Source of the DNA: Muricauda sp. MAR_2010_75
Lineage (GTDB): Bacteria; Bacteroidota; Bacteroidia; Flavobacteriales; Flavobacteriaceae
Reading direction: 5' to 3'
Length of the DNA stretch: 64,000 nt
Assembly (NCBI RefSeq): GCF_000745185.1
Contig: NZ_JQNJ01000001.1
Location: 4,074,501-4,138,500, forward strand
The notes beneath the pieces are model-generated. The model was not told the origin of the DNA. It saw only the letters and a list, made by a program, of their open reading frames with translations, and searched no databases. The translations under genes were made by a program, and so were the position numbers. Below, in pieces: positions 52,276 to 61,192 of the stretch (the first letter of the stretch is position 1; each line of letters starts with the position of its first letter).

Positions 52276-53154
52276 ATGATAAGACAGGGAACTAACCATA
52301 AAAAAGTGATAGCTTTTAAAATAGCTGTATCCATTGGTGTAATGGCTGTTTTTCTTTCTTTCACAACTAAACCCGTTCATGTTGATGATTCGGAAAAGTC
52401 TGGCTTCAATTTTGAAAAAGATTTGTTATTGGCACAATTTGACTGCAAGACCGATGTGGATGATTTACATACGGTTGCCGCTTTTGCCACCCTATTGACC
52501 GATTCAAGCTTTAGTAAAGTCAATTACCACGCAGTAGCTGGCACCTACGGTATACAAGAGGGGCTCTACGTTCCTCCAAATAACTTATTTGAACTCGCCT
52601 TTGGAGAGAATTGGACAGATGCACACGAGAATATACATCCTGCCGTTGAACGTGTCAAAACCATACTCAAGTCAACCTTTGACAAACAAGGTGATATTTG
52701 GATTGCAGAGGCAGGCCAATCAGACTTCACTGCAGAACTAATTAAGGCCGTTCATACCGATTTCCCTGAAATAACTACATCAGAACGAATTCATGTAGTC
52801 CAACACAGCAATTGGAATGAAGAATCAACCTCTCCCGAAAGTCTTGAATTTGTCAAAAAACATTCAGATTACATAAAAATTCCTGATGGCAATGTAGTTG
52901 GAAATGGATCTCCGGGATTTAGGGATGCTGAGTATACCAATTGGAACAAGAATATGACCAATCCTAAAGTGATTGAAACTTGGGAACTTGCGATTGAAAT
53001 ATCCAACACCTACAATGGCAAAGAAGGACGATACAACAACCAAGCTATTTCGGCAGGAGGATTGGACTTCTCTGATTTATCTGAAGTTTGTTGGATTCTG
53101 AACATACAAAATATTAGGGACGCTACAGAGTTTTTCAACCTTTATTCCAATTAA
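52276..53154 (+). CDS. Nucleoside-hydrolase-like secreted protein
   Basis: 292 residues. Residues about 12-31 (IAFKIAVSIGVMAVFLSFT) are a signal or anchor. LLLAQFDCKTDVDDLHTVAAFATLL resembles the calcium-binding DxDxGxDD start of inosine-uridine hydrolases and DUF1593 proteins, but lacks the PG; NYHAVAGTYGIQ, IWIAEAGQSDFTAELIKAV and IHVVQHSNWNE follow at positions expected for that fold. A periplasmic hydrolase of nucleosides or sugars is inferred. Promoter not clear (TATCTTAG at about 52232). Confidence 0.45.
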   Translation: MIRQGTNHKKVIAFKIAVSIGVMAVFLSFTTKPVHVDDSEKSGFNFEKDLLLAQFDCKTDVDDLHTVAAFATLLTDSSFSKVNYHAVAGTYGIQEGLYVPPNNLFELAFGENWTDAHENIHPAVERVKTILKSTFDKQGDIWIAEAGQSDFTAELIKAVHTDFPEITTSERIHVVQHSNWNEESTSPESLEFVKKHSDYIKIPDGNVVGNGSPGFRDAEYTNWNKNMTNPKVIETWELAIEISNTYNGKEGRYNNQAISAGGLDFSDLSEVCWILNIQNIRDATEFFNLYSN

Positions 53155-53370
53155 GCAGTCTTTACCTTGAAATAGAAAATTAAACCTATTTATGGCCTTA
53201 AAACATAATCTTTTTTACCATAAATGGATTACCTAATATAATTGCCAAGCCAAAAACAGTTGTACTTACTGAGCCGTTATAAGCACCTGAACATTTTTTG
53301 CCGCATCATTTTAGAGCACTCTCAGAATCCCCTGCCCTTTTCCTATATTTATCGGAACAAACCCAACACC

Positions 53371-54873
53371 ATGAAAAAAATACATGTTCTCTTGGTCAGC
53401 TTGCTGATGGTAGTGCCTGTTTTCGCGCAGAAAACAGAAAAAGATTCGCTTTCCGTACCGGAGCCAAAGTCTTTTGAAAGCACCCACCAGATTACCAATG
53501 GCGGTAAATTGATCAAATACAAGGCCATTGCCTCCGAAACCTTTCTGAAAAATGAATCCGGGGAATCCGTAGCTTCCCTGTGGTCGGTGGCGTATGTGCA
53601 AACCGGCACTGTTGATGTCGCAAAACGACCCGTCACTTTTGTGTTCAACGGTGGGCCTGGGTCAGCATCGGTTTGGTTGCATATGGGCATGTTTGGTCCG
53701 CAATTGGTCAAAGTGGATTCCGATGCCACTGTGGACGATGGAGCTGCTCCGTACACCCTCATCAACAATACTAATGGCATTTTGGACCTTACCGATTTGG
53801 TTTTTATTGATCCCGTGGGTACCGGTTACAGTAAAGTGATTGGAAAGGGCAAGGTTGAGGATTTTTGGGGGCTAACCGCAGATGCCAATTCCGTTGCGCA
53901 ATTTATGCGGCAATGGATCAATGACAACAACCGCTGGATTTCCCCAAAATACATCATTGGAGAAAGTTTTGGAACCACCAGAGCTGCAGGAGTGGCCAAC
54001 GCCTTGGAAGGCAACGGTCAGGATATGGCCCTAAACGGCCTGATTTTAATTTCACAGGCACTGGATTATGCAGGTTCCACATCGGTTCATAATAACATTA
54101 CTTCCTATCTCACCTATCTGCCCAGTATGGCCGCCACAGCCTGGTACCACAAAAAGGCGGGGCAAGACAAATCCTTGGAGGCCTTTGTGGATGAATGTCG
54201 AGATTTCACCTACAACACCTATGCTCCTGCACTCTACAAAGGTTCCCTCCTAACAGATGCTGAAAAAAATAAGATTGCCGACCAACTTGGCTATTTTATG
54301 GGCTTGGACAAAGCGTATATCCTAAAATCTAACCTAAGGGTTTTGGTGCCTCGTTTCCAAAAACAACTCTTGTCTGATGAAGGCCTTACCGTGGGTCGTT
54401 TGGATGGACGCTTTATGGGCGACGAAGTCGATAAACTATCGGACGGGCCACATCTTGGTGATCCCGCCAGCTATCAGATAAGCTCGGCCTATACAGCTGC
54501 CCTCAACCATTATTTTGCCACAACACTCCATGTGAAAATGGACAGGCCTTACTTGACCGGCAATGATGCTATTTACGACAAATGGAACTGGAAACCAGTA
54601 GCCAAGGAAAAGGGTTGGGAACCTTCGTATGTAAATGTGTCCCAAAAACTGGGCGAGACCATGCGAAGAAATACGGGTATGAAGGTGATGGTAGCCAGTG
54701 GCTATTACGATTTGATTTGTCCGTTTTTTGATGCAGAATATACCTTTTCCCGAAACGGTATTGAACGAGACAAAATACAGATGTTCTATTACGAGGCAGG
54801 TCATATGATGTATACCCATGAGCCCGACCTTGTAAAATTGGCGCAGGATGTCCGAACCTTTTTGTCGAATTAA
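53371..54873 (+). CDS. S10-family serine carboxypeptidase
   Basis: 500 residues from ATG 53371 (MKKIHVLLVSLLMVVPVFAQ, signal peptide); the reading frame is open 43 codons further upstream but without signal character. VTFVFNGGPGSASVWLHMG is the oxyanion region, YIIGESFGTTRAAGVANAL holds the nucleophile serine (GESxG), VASGYYDLICPF the aspartate and YYEAGHMMYTHEPDL the histidine. Removes C-terminal amino acids in the periplasm. Preceded by a 216-base gap with no other gene. Confidence 0.93.
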   Translation: MKKIHVLLVSLLMVVPVFAQKTEKDSLSVPEPKSFESTHQITNGGKLIKYKAIASETFLKNESGESVASLWSVAYVQTGTVDVAKRPVTFVFNGGPGSASVWLHMGMFGPQLVKVDSDATVDDGAAPYTLINNTNGILDLTDLVFIDPVGTGYSKVIGKGKVEDFWGLTADANSVAQFMRQWINDNNRWISPKYIIGESFGTTRAAGVANALEGNGQDMALNGLILISQALDYAGSTSVHNNITSYLTYLPSMAATAWYHKKAGQDKSLEAFVDECRDFTYNTYAPALYKGSLLTDAEKNKIADQLGYFMGLDKAYILKSNLRVLVPRFQKQLLSDEGLTVGRLDGRFMGDEVDKLSDGPHLGDPASYQISSAYTAALNHYFATTLHVKMDRPYLTGNDAIYDKWNWKPVAKEKGWEPSYVNVSQKLGETMRRNTGMKVMVASGYYDLICPFFDAEYTFSRNGIERDKIQMFYYEAGHMMYTHEPDLVKLAQDVRTFLSN

Positions 54874-54898
54874 ATGAATACTTTAAAAACCCAATAAC

Positions 54899-55597
54899 AT
54901 GCCCAAAAAGAAAGTCGTTGTCCTTACCGGAGCTGGAATGAGTGCCGAAAGTGGTCTAAAGACCTTTAGGGATGCCGATGGACTTTGGGAAGGTCATGAT
55001 GTTATGGAAGTGGCTTCACCTCAAGGTTTTGCCTGGAATCCAGAGTTGGTATTGGATTTTTACAACCAGCGGAGACGGCAGTTGTTGGAAGTTAGTCCCA
55101 ATGCAGGGCATTTGGCGTTGGCCACATTGGAACAGCATTTTGATGTAAGCATCGTCACACAAAATGTGGACAACCTCCACGAACAAGCAGGTAGTTCGCA
55201 TGTAGTGCACCTCCATGGCGAGCTGTTTAAGGTGCGCAGCACCCGCGATGAAACCTATATTTTGGATTGGAACACGGATTTGGTCCTGGGTGACGTGGAT
55301 AAAGATGGGCATCAACTACGTCCCCATATTGTTTGGTTCGGGGAAATGGTTCCGATGATGGAAACTGCGGCCCATATTACCCAACAAGCCGATATTTTGA
55401 TTATTATAGGAACTTCCATGCAGGTATATCCAGCCGCTGGATTGGTTCACTACGCACCAAAACAAATCCCAATCCATTTTGTGGACCCCAAACCCACGGT
55501 GCGTTCAACGGATTTTGCCAATCTTACGGTACGGGCAGAAACCGCCGCGAAAGGTGTTCCTATTCTTGTTGAAGAGCTGATTCGTAGTTGGACCTAG
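54899..55597 (+). CDS. Sirtuin-family NAD-dependent deacylase without zinc cysteines
   Basis: 232 residues. VVVLTGAGMSAESGLKTFRD binds NAD, TQNVDNLHEQAGSSHVVHLHG includes catalytic H106, IVWFGEMVP and IIIGTSMQVYPAAGLV follow. Y55 and R58 in FYNQRRRQL form the YxxR pair of SIRT5-like desuccinylases/demalonylases. The zinc knuckle is missing: between VHLHGELFKVRS and LRPHIVWFGEM there is no cysteine, and none in the whole protein. The fold probably holds without zinc. Overlaps the convergent haem-binding gene by 38 bases. Confidence 0.9.
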   Translation: MPKKKVVVLTGAGMSAESGLKTFRDADGLWEGHDVMEVASPQGFAWNPELVLDFYNQRRRQLLEVSPNAGHLALATLEQHFDVSIVTQNVDNLHEQAGSSHVVHLHGELFKVRSTRDETYILDWNTDLVLGDVDKDGHQLRPHIVWFGEMVPMMETAAHITQQADILIIIGTSMQVYPAAGLVHYAPKQIPIHFVDPKPTVRSTDFANLTVRAETAAKGVPILVEELIRSWT

Positions 55598-56033
55598 CCG
55601 CTTTGGCCCAGTCCATCAACGCATTTTTCTGGGATTCATCCAAGCGCGCGTCGTAGTGGGTCCAGGTGTATTCCTTTAAAGGCATTTCGCCTTCCTCAAC
55701 CTCCTCAACCAGTTCTTCCAACTTATGGTCTTTCTTTTTTATGGTATAGTTTTCCCAATCCGAAAAGTTCAAATGCTCCTTGCCTTCCTCTATATGGTCG
55801 GCCAACCAATAGGAAACGGGCGCAATGTTATTGTACCAAGGATAAACGGTATTGGCGCTATGGCAATCATAACAAGCACTTTTTAAAATGCTTTTTACCT
55901 CGGTATTGGGTTGGGTTTCCGTTTCAAAAGCAGCCACAAAATCCCCTTCCGCCTGGTTTTTTTCAGGTCTAAAAAACTGCATTCCGATAAAAATTACCAG
56001 CAATGCAATTGCTATTTTTTTTACTATTTTCAT
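55560..56033 (-). CDS. Haem-binding-domain (Haem_bd) membrane-anchored protein
   Basis: 157 residues from ATG 56033 (MKIVKKIAIALLVIFIGMQFF, membrane anchor). SILKSACYDCHSANTVYPWYNNIAPVSYWLADHI carries a CxxCH c-type haem motif with the family's WYNxIAPVSYWLADHI; EEGEMPLKEYTWTHYDARL follows. Periplasmic, single haem; partner enzymes unknown. Its 3' end overlaps the sirtuin gene on the other strand by 38 bases. Confidence 0.9.
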   Translation of the reverse strand: MKIVKKIAIALLVIFIGMQFFRPEKNQAEGDFVAAFETETQPNTEVKSILKSACYDCHSANTVYPWYNNIAPVSYWLADHIEEGKEHLNFSDWENYTIKKKDHKLEELVEEVEEGEMPLKEYTWTHYDARLDESQKNALMDWAKAARSNYESALQQE

Positions 56034-56064
56034 CGCACAAGATTTCCCATAAAGATACGCCATT

Positions 56065-56637
56065 GTGACCAAAAATGAGCTACATATTTACCTTCACTCG
56101 GGAAGACTTTCCAAGGCCGATGTGGACCAACTCGTTGCCAAACTTACACTTCAGCCCGACTTGGTCGGGCCGCTTCTAAAAGAGATTCTGATAGAAGAAA
56201 AAGAAGGTACCTATAATGCCAGCTGGACGTTTCGGCATCTTATGCAGACGAAATTGGATTATTTATTGCCTTTTTTGAACGAATTCACTGAAATGTTGGG
56301 CAACTTAACGTCCGAAGCGACCATCCGTGCCATGGCTTGTGTTTGTGAGATGGTGTGCGTGGCGTATTTCAAAAAGAAAGATCTGACCTTCCTCAAGAAT
56401 TGTAGTGATGAGCAACTGGATAAAATCATGACGGCCTGTTTTGATTGGCTCATCAGTGACATGAACATGGCTCCAAAGGTCTTTTCCATGACCAGTCTCT
56501 ATTATTTGGGGCTAAAATTCGATTGGGTCCACCCTGAGTTACGACAGATTCTGGAAGACACCTACGCCTCTGGTACCACGGGCTATCAAAACCGGGCCAA
56601 AAAAACCCTGGACAAGTTGGCCCAAATAGGCCGTTAA
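56065..56637 (+). CDS. Helical, HEAT-like cytoplasmic protein of unknown function
   Basis: 190 residues from a GTG at 56065; no ATG start is available. Entirely helical in appearance, with repeats about 40 residues long such as NASWTFRHLMQTKLDYLLPFL, SEATIRAMACVCEMVCVAYF and APKVFSMTSLYYLGLKF. No catalytic motif. It directly precedes purB; flavobacterial relatives may be mislabelled adenylosuccinate lyase because of that neighbour. Divergent from the haem-binding gene (31 bases). Confidence 0.75.
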   Translation: MTKNELHIYLHSGRLSKADVDQLVAKLTLQPDLVGPLLKEILIEEKEGTYNASWTFRHLMQTKLDYLLPFLNEFTEMLGNLTSEATIRAMACVCEMVCVAYFKKKDLTFLKNCSDEQLDKIMTACFDWLISDMNMAPKVFSMTSLYYLGLKFDWVHPELRQILEDTYASGTTGYQNRAKKTLDKLAQIGR

Positions 56638-56652
56638 CTCTTGGAGTTTAAG

Positions 56653-56660
56653 TATCTTTG
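56653..56660 (+). promoter_or_regulatory. TAnnTTTG promoter box for purB
   Basis: TATCTTTG ends 24 bases before the ATG at 56685. Confidence 0.55.
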
Positions 56661-56684
56661 CAACTTTCAAAATTGTTCGCAAAA

Positions 56685-58028
56685 ATGTCCCTAACACAAC
56701 TCAACGCCATTTCACCCATTGATGGCCGATATAGAAACAAGACCAAAAGCCTGAAGGATTATTTTTCTGAAGAGGCGCTTATCAAGTACCGTGTTCAGGT
56801 TGAAATTGAATATTTCATCGCGCTTTGTGAAATTCCACTGCCCCAATTGGCGGATTTTGATACGAAGAAATTCCCCGAACTGCAGAATATCTACAGGAGT
56901 TTTTCATCGGAAGATGCGCAATCCATCAAAGTGATTGAAAAAGTTACCAATCATGATGTAAAGGCAGTTGAGTATTTCATCAAACAGCAATTTGATGCGT
57001 TGGGATTGGAAAAACATAAGGAGTTCATCCATTTTGGGCTGACTTCACAGGACATCAACAACACCGCCATTCCGCTTTCCATCAAAGAGGCGATGAATGA
57101 GGTGTATGTCCCTTCCTATTTTGAGGTGTTTGAAAAATTAAAGAAACTGGCCAGCGAATGGGAGAACATCCCCATGTTGGCACGTACACATGGGCAACCC
57201 GCCTCCCCCACTCGTTTGGGCAAAGAGATTGAGGTGTTTGTGGAACGGTTCAAAGAGCAGTTCAATTTATTGAACGATATTCCGAGTGCAGCTAAATTTG
57301 GGGGTGCTACCGGAAATTACAACGCCCACAAGGTTGCCTATCCCCAAACGGATTGGAAAGCTTTTGGAAAACAATTTGTTCAAGAGAAATTGGGCTTGCA
57401 CCACTCCTTTCCTACCACCCAGATTGAGCATTACGATCACATGGCTGCGCTTTTTGATACTTTAAAACGCATCAATACCATCCTTATTGATTTGGACCGG
57501 GACTTCTGGACCTATATTTCCATGGATTACTTTAAGCAGAAAATCAAAAAAGGGGAAGTCGGTTCCTCAGCGATGCCGCATAAGGTAAACCCTATCGATT
57601 TTGAAAATTCTGAAGGAAATTTGGGATTGGCCAATGCCATTTTTGAGCATTTATCCGCCAAACTGCCCATTTCCAGATTGCAACGCGATTTAACGGACAG
57701 TACCGTATTGCGAAATGTGGGCGTTCCTTTTGCGCATACCTTGGTTGGATTTCAATCTACGTTAAAAGGGTTGAACAAATTGGTGTTGAACCAAAACAAG
57801 TTTGAACAGGATTTGGAAAACAATTGGGCCGTAGTGGCGGAGGCCATCCAGACCATTTTGCGTCGTGAAGGCTATCCCAATCCCTACGAAGCCCTAAAAG
57901 GCTTGACCCGCACCAATGAGAAAATCACCCAAAAGTCCATTGCGGATTTTATTGAAACCTTGGAGGTTTCTAATGCCATTAAATCAGAATTAAAGCAAAT
58001 TACTCCTGCGAATTATACGGGGGTGTAG
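56685..58028 (+). CDS. purB: Adenylosuccinate lyase
   Basis: 447 residues from ATG 56685 (MSLTQLNAISPIDGRYRNKT); an upstream TTG adding nine codons lies inside the promoter spacing. EKVTNHDVKAVEYFI, HFGLTSQDINNTAIPL, MLARTHGQPASPTRLGKE and the signature GSSAMPHKVNPIDFENSEGN are all present. Catalyses two steps of purine synthesis. Independent unit with its own promoter box. Confidence 0.98.
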   Translation: MSLTQLNAISPIDGRYRNKTKSLKDYFSEEALIKYRVQVEIEYFIALCEIPLPQLADFDTKKFPELQNIYRSFSSEDAQSIKVIEKVTNHDVKAVEYFIKQQFDALGLEKHKEFIHFGLTSQDINNTAIPLSIKEAMNEVYVPSYFEVFEKLKKLASEWENIPMLARTHGQPASPTRLGKEIEVFVERFKEQFNLLNDIPSAAKFGGATGNYNAHKVAYPQTDWKAFGKQFVQEKLGLHHSFPTTQIEHYDHMAALFDTLKRINTILIDLDRDFWTYISMDYFKQKIKKGEVGSSAMPHKVNPIDFENSEGNLGLANAIFEHLSAKLPISRLQRDLTDSTVLRNVGVPFAHTLVGFQSTLKGLNKLVLNQNKFEQDLENNWAVVAEAIQTILRREGYPNPYEALKGLTRTNEKITQKSIADFIETLEVSNAIKSELKQITPANYTGV

Positions 58029-58035
58029 GTTGGCT

Positions 58036-59565
58036 TTATTTCTTTAATTGCTCCAATCGGTTGATGGCATTTTGATTTTGAGGATTTAACGCTAACGACT
58101 TTTTAAAACTTTCAATTGCCTTTTCTTTGTCACCCATAAACAAATATCCTTCTGCCAAACTATCATAAAGATTCCACGAATTCGGATACAGTTTTGTTGC
58201 CAATAAAAACACTTGTATTCCTTGCGATGCAGTATTAGGATTAAAGACCAGTTGTAGTCCAAGTACGTTTAAATTGCCCTCCGGTATCTTGAAAGAAGGA
58301 TAGCTCTCAATTGTTGCATCGTATAACTGGAAGAGGTTTTGATAGTTCTGGCTGGAGGCCAAGTCATTAAAATCCTGAAAACTGAAAGCACTCTGCTCCG
58401 GTTGTTTGATGCTTTGGCTTACTAACCCATTTCCATCTCCATTTCCTGAAGAATCATCTTCAATGAAATTTAATGCGCTTTCATTCTTGTTCAAAGTAGC
58501 TTCTAAAAAATTCAATGTGTACGTCGCCACCCATTTATAGGATTCCATGATTTCCGAATCACTTTTGTCCTGCCTTTTGTCCCTATTTTCGAAGAGCGCG
58601 CCCAATGTACTGAAATAGCTATGCGTAAGGTTTTGGAATTTCAAGCGATACGACCTGGCATTTGTTATACTGTCATACAATTGGAACTTCGTATTGAGCT
58701 CAGCGTCAATCTTGTCTTCTCTTAAGACGATTTCAGGAATATCCTTCTGCGCCATATGAATATATGGAACATCTATTTTTTGGGGATCAAAAAACGCAGA
58801 TTGACTAAGCAGTCCATATTGGTATCTTTCTGTTCCATCAAGGCTGACAATCGCTTTAACCTTATCATTCCGATTTTGCACAATAATATTTGACAAACCA
58901 CCAAAGCTAAAGCCCATAATCGCAATTTTATCAAAATCCACAATTGGAAATTTCCCCGCCTCTTTCATCAAAAACTCTACATCCCTGGCCTGCGTCTCAA
59001 TCTCCTTTGCACTGTTGTTGGTGAACCAACGCGTTTCGGTTCCCCGACTTGGGCTTGACACCACCACAAAACCGTGACTTGCCAAATATTCGCAAAGGGC
59101 AAAGTTCTCGATGGATGATGCTTGGAAACTTGGCGTATAGACAATTACCGGATATTTTTCTTTTCCGAATTCTGCATTGGCATAAGCTGTTGTTTGTTCA
59201 ATAAGGTGTTTTTGATTTTCAGGCGTATTGGAATAATTAAACCAATTTAATATTTGTTCATTGGGCAAATATTCCCATTCCTCTTCTTCTTTGAGAATCT
59301 CAAGGTAATCTAAAACCGTCAACGACTCTTTGTCTACCAAATTTCTCTCAGAAGGATACCAAATACTTACAGGAATTGGTCTGGCCATCTTTTTGTTTGA
59401 ATAATCAAGTATTCTGCTGTACGTTCTGGTACTATCTGAAGTTGTGTAATGCTTAAATCCAACATTATATTTTCCATTTTCGAGGTCGATTTCCTTGAGC
59501 GAGGTTTGTGCGGCAATACGATTGATTTGAAAAAGTATCAATACCAGAAGAATCGTTAATCTCAT
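58036..59565 (-). CDS. Secreted alpha/beta-hydrolase with C-terminal TPR
   Basis: 509 residues. MRLTILLVLILFQINRIAAQ is a signal peptide. A platelet-activating-factor-acetylhydrolase/dienelactone-hydrolase-like core follows: VSIWYPSERN, PVIVYTPSFQASSIENFALCEYLASHGFVVVSSPSRG, IAIMGFSFGGLSNIIVQ with the serine elbow, and a late histidine in NLTHSYF. The last 50 residues are a TPR (YDSLAEGYLFMGDKEKAIESFKKSLALNPQNQ). Substrate unknown. Convergent with purB (7 bases). Confidence 0.8.
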   Translation of the reverse strand: MRLTILLVLILFQINRIAAQTSLKEIDLENGKYNVGFKHYTTSDSTRTYSRILDYSNKKMARPIPVSIWYPSERNLVDKESLTVLDYLEILKEEEEWEYLPNEQILNWFNYSNTPENQKHLIEQTTAYANAEFGKEKYPVIVYTPSFQASSIENFALCEYLASHGFVVVSSPSRGTETRWFTNNSAKEIETQARDVEFLMKEAGKFPIVDFDKIAIMGFSFGGLSNIIVQNRNDKVKAIVSLDGTERYQYGLLSQSAFFDPQKIDVPYIHMAQKDIPEIVLREDKIDAELNTKFQLYDSITNARSYRLKFQNLTHSYFSTLGALFENRDKRQDKSDSEIMESYKWVATYTLNFLEATLNKNESALNFIEDDSSGNGDGNGLVSQSIKQPEQSAFSFQDFNDLASSQNYQNLFQLYDATIESYPSFKIPEGNLNVLGLQLVFNPNTASQGIQVFLLATKLYPNSWNLYDSLAEGYLFMGDKEKAIESFKKSLALNPQNQNAINRLEQLKK

Positions 59566-59614
59566 AACAATTTAGTTAGTGTTTACTTTCAAAGATTCAA
59601 TTATTCATTAATTG

Positions 59615-60430
59615 TTACTCCTTCCGCTCAATGTTTATGCGATGTGGGTATGGAATCTCAATTCCGGCTTTATCTAAGGCCAGTTTGCAATTTTCATAGG
59701 TAGTAAAATAGACATCCCAATAATCTTGGGGCTGGCAAAAGGGACGTACCGCAAAATTCACGGAGCTATCTGCCAATTCCAATACGTTTACGGAGGGTGC
59801 TGGCTCTTGTAACACCTTTGGGTTGTCGGTCAACACCTTCAGCAACACCTCTTTGGTCTTTTTAATGTCTTCCCCATACCCTACTCCAATTACAGTGTCT
59901 ACGCGCATGCGTCCCTCGGCGGTATAGTTGATGATATTTCCATTGGCCATGGCTCCGTTGGGAACAATGGCCAGTTTATTTTGTGGTGTGACCAATTTGG
60001 TGGTAAAAATCTCTATCCCTTTGACCACACCTAATACCCCTTGGGCCTCAATCAGGTCTCCAATACGGTAGGGTTTAAACATCATAAGTAAGACCCCTCC
60101 TGCAAAGTTGGACAACGACCCTTGAAGTGCCAAGCCCACTGCCAAACCTGCAGCAGCTATTACCGCGGCAAAAGTGGTGACATCGACCCCTAATCGGGAA
60201 ATCACGATAATGATCAAGAAAATCTTGAGTGCCCACGAGAACAAATTCAATAAAAACCGTTGCAAGGATTCGTCATATTTGCTTTTGGACATTACTTTTC
60301 GAGTGCCTCCCACGATTCTTTTGATTATCCACATCCCAACTATGTAGATGAGGATGGCTGTGATGAGTTTTGGGCCAAATTCCTTGGCTAGGTCTAAACC
60401 GTAGTTCATCCATTCTTCTGCTTTTTCCAT
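59615..60430 (-). CDS. MscS-family small mechanosensitive channel
   Basis: 271 residues. Three N-terminal helices; TM3 contains FAAVIAAAGLAVGLALQGSLSNFAGGVLLMMFKPYRIGD with the alternating glycine/alanine pore motif and GxxxxxGG. The beta-domain follows (VKGIEIFTTKLVTPQNKLAIVPNG) and an alpha/beta C-domain (VDTVIGVGYGEDIKKTKEVL). Releases solutes under hypo-osmotic shock. Divided from the DUF4252 gene by a terminator. Confidence 0.95.
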   Translation of the reverse strand: MEKAEEWMNYGLDLAKEFGPKLITAILIYIVGMWIIKRIVGGTRKVMSKSKYDESLQRFLLNLFSWALKIFLIIIVISRLGVDVTTFAAVIAAAGLAVGLALQGSLSNFAGGVLLMMFKPYRIGDLIEAQGVLGVVKGIEIFTTKLVTPQNKLAIVPNGAMANGNIINYTAEGRMRVDTVIGVGYGEDIKKTKEVLLKVLTDNPKVLQEPAPSVNVLELADSSVNFAVRPFCQPQDYWDVYFTTYENCKLALDKAGIEIPYPHRINIERKE

Positions 60431-60489
60431 GACGTTGGTGATTTGTTAGTGTTCTTATAATGAGACACTAAGATAAAAATAAGGTCACA

Positions 60490-60519
60490 AAAAAAGGGCA
60501 ACTGTTGTTGCCCTTTTTA
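60490..60519 (-). terminator. Rho-independent terminator of the DUF4252 transcript
   Basis: AAAAAGGGCAAC pairs with GTTGCCCTTTTT around TGTT; A-run on the left is the U-tract for minus transcription. Ends the ECF-DUF4252 unit. Confidence 0.9.
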
Positions 60520-60542
60520 TCGTTTATTGATTGATGTATTTT

Positions 60543-61085
60543 TTAACCTTTCAAGAAATCGCCTATTTCCCCCAGGCCTTCTCCTTTATAATCTGATTTT
60601 TGAATGGCTTGCATAAGTTGCACAATATGGGCTGGGTTCATGTCCTTACCCAAAACCCGTACTAAGGCAAAGCCTTTATCATCGCTATCGCCATAAATAA
60701 TGACCTCATCTATGGCATCTTCATCTCCCAAATACTTGATCACGCCTTTACCATATTTGGAATTGATCTTCATTAACTCTACAAAGTCATCACCCTTTAA
60801 AATTTCACGTACCTTCTTCCGTTCCACTTCGTACTCCATTGCATTGTCAGAATTCTTTTTAAAGGCCAACAGGTTGAACTTTCGCAAGGATTCCACCGCC
60901 TCTTTTTGGGTAGCATTCAAATCCACCGCATCCATTTTAAGGATGCTGGCCGGAAGGTCTATGGAAATGAAATTAGGATTCTCCGAATTGTCCACATAAT
61001 ATTCTTGCAGACTCTGTTGCGAGGAACAGGAAGCCAAAAGTATGGCTCCTAGTACCAAAACGCTTTTTAAAATATGTTTCATCAT
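60543..61085 (-). CDS. DUF4252-type lipoprotein
   Basis: 180 residues from ATG 61085 (MMKHILKSVLVLGAILLASC, a lipoprotein signal). SIDLPASILKMDAVDL, QKEAVESLRKFNLLAF and the C-terminal DKGFALVRVLGKDMNPAHIVQLMQ match DUF4252. Beta/alpha fold without catalytic motifs. Last gene of the ECF cluster; the paralogue at 61193 lies upstream. Confidence 0.82.
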   Translation of the reverse strand: MMKHILKSVLVLGAILLASCSSQQSLQEYYVDNSENPNFISIDLPASILKMDAVDLNATQKEAVESLRKFNLLAFKKNSDNAMEYEVERKKVREILKGDDFVELMKINSKYGKGVIKYLGDEDAIDEVIIYGDSDDKGFALVRVLGKDMNPAHIVQLMQAIQKSDYKGEGLGEIGDFLKG

Positions 61086-61192
61086 GTTCTTTTTTTGATT
61101 GATTGCTTTACTGCAAATCGGCTGACAGTAATTGGTAGCTGTTTGATGTATTTTGTTACATCGCAACCGATCACTGTCAACCGTTACACCTC

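Noticed and set aside
56065..56637. Adenylosuccinate lyase fragment
   Set aside because: No lyase signature; the complete purB is directly downstream.
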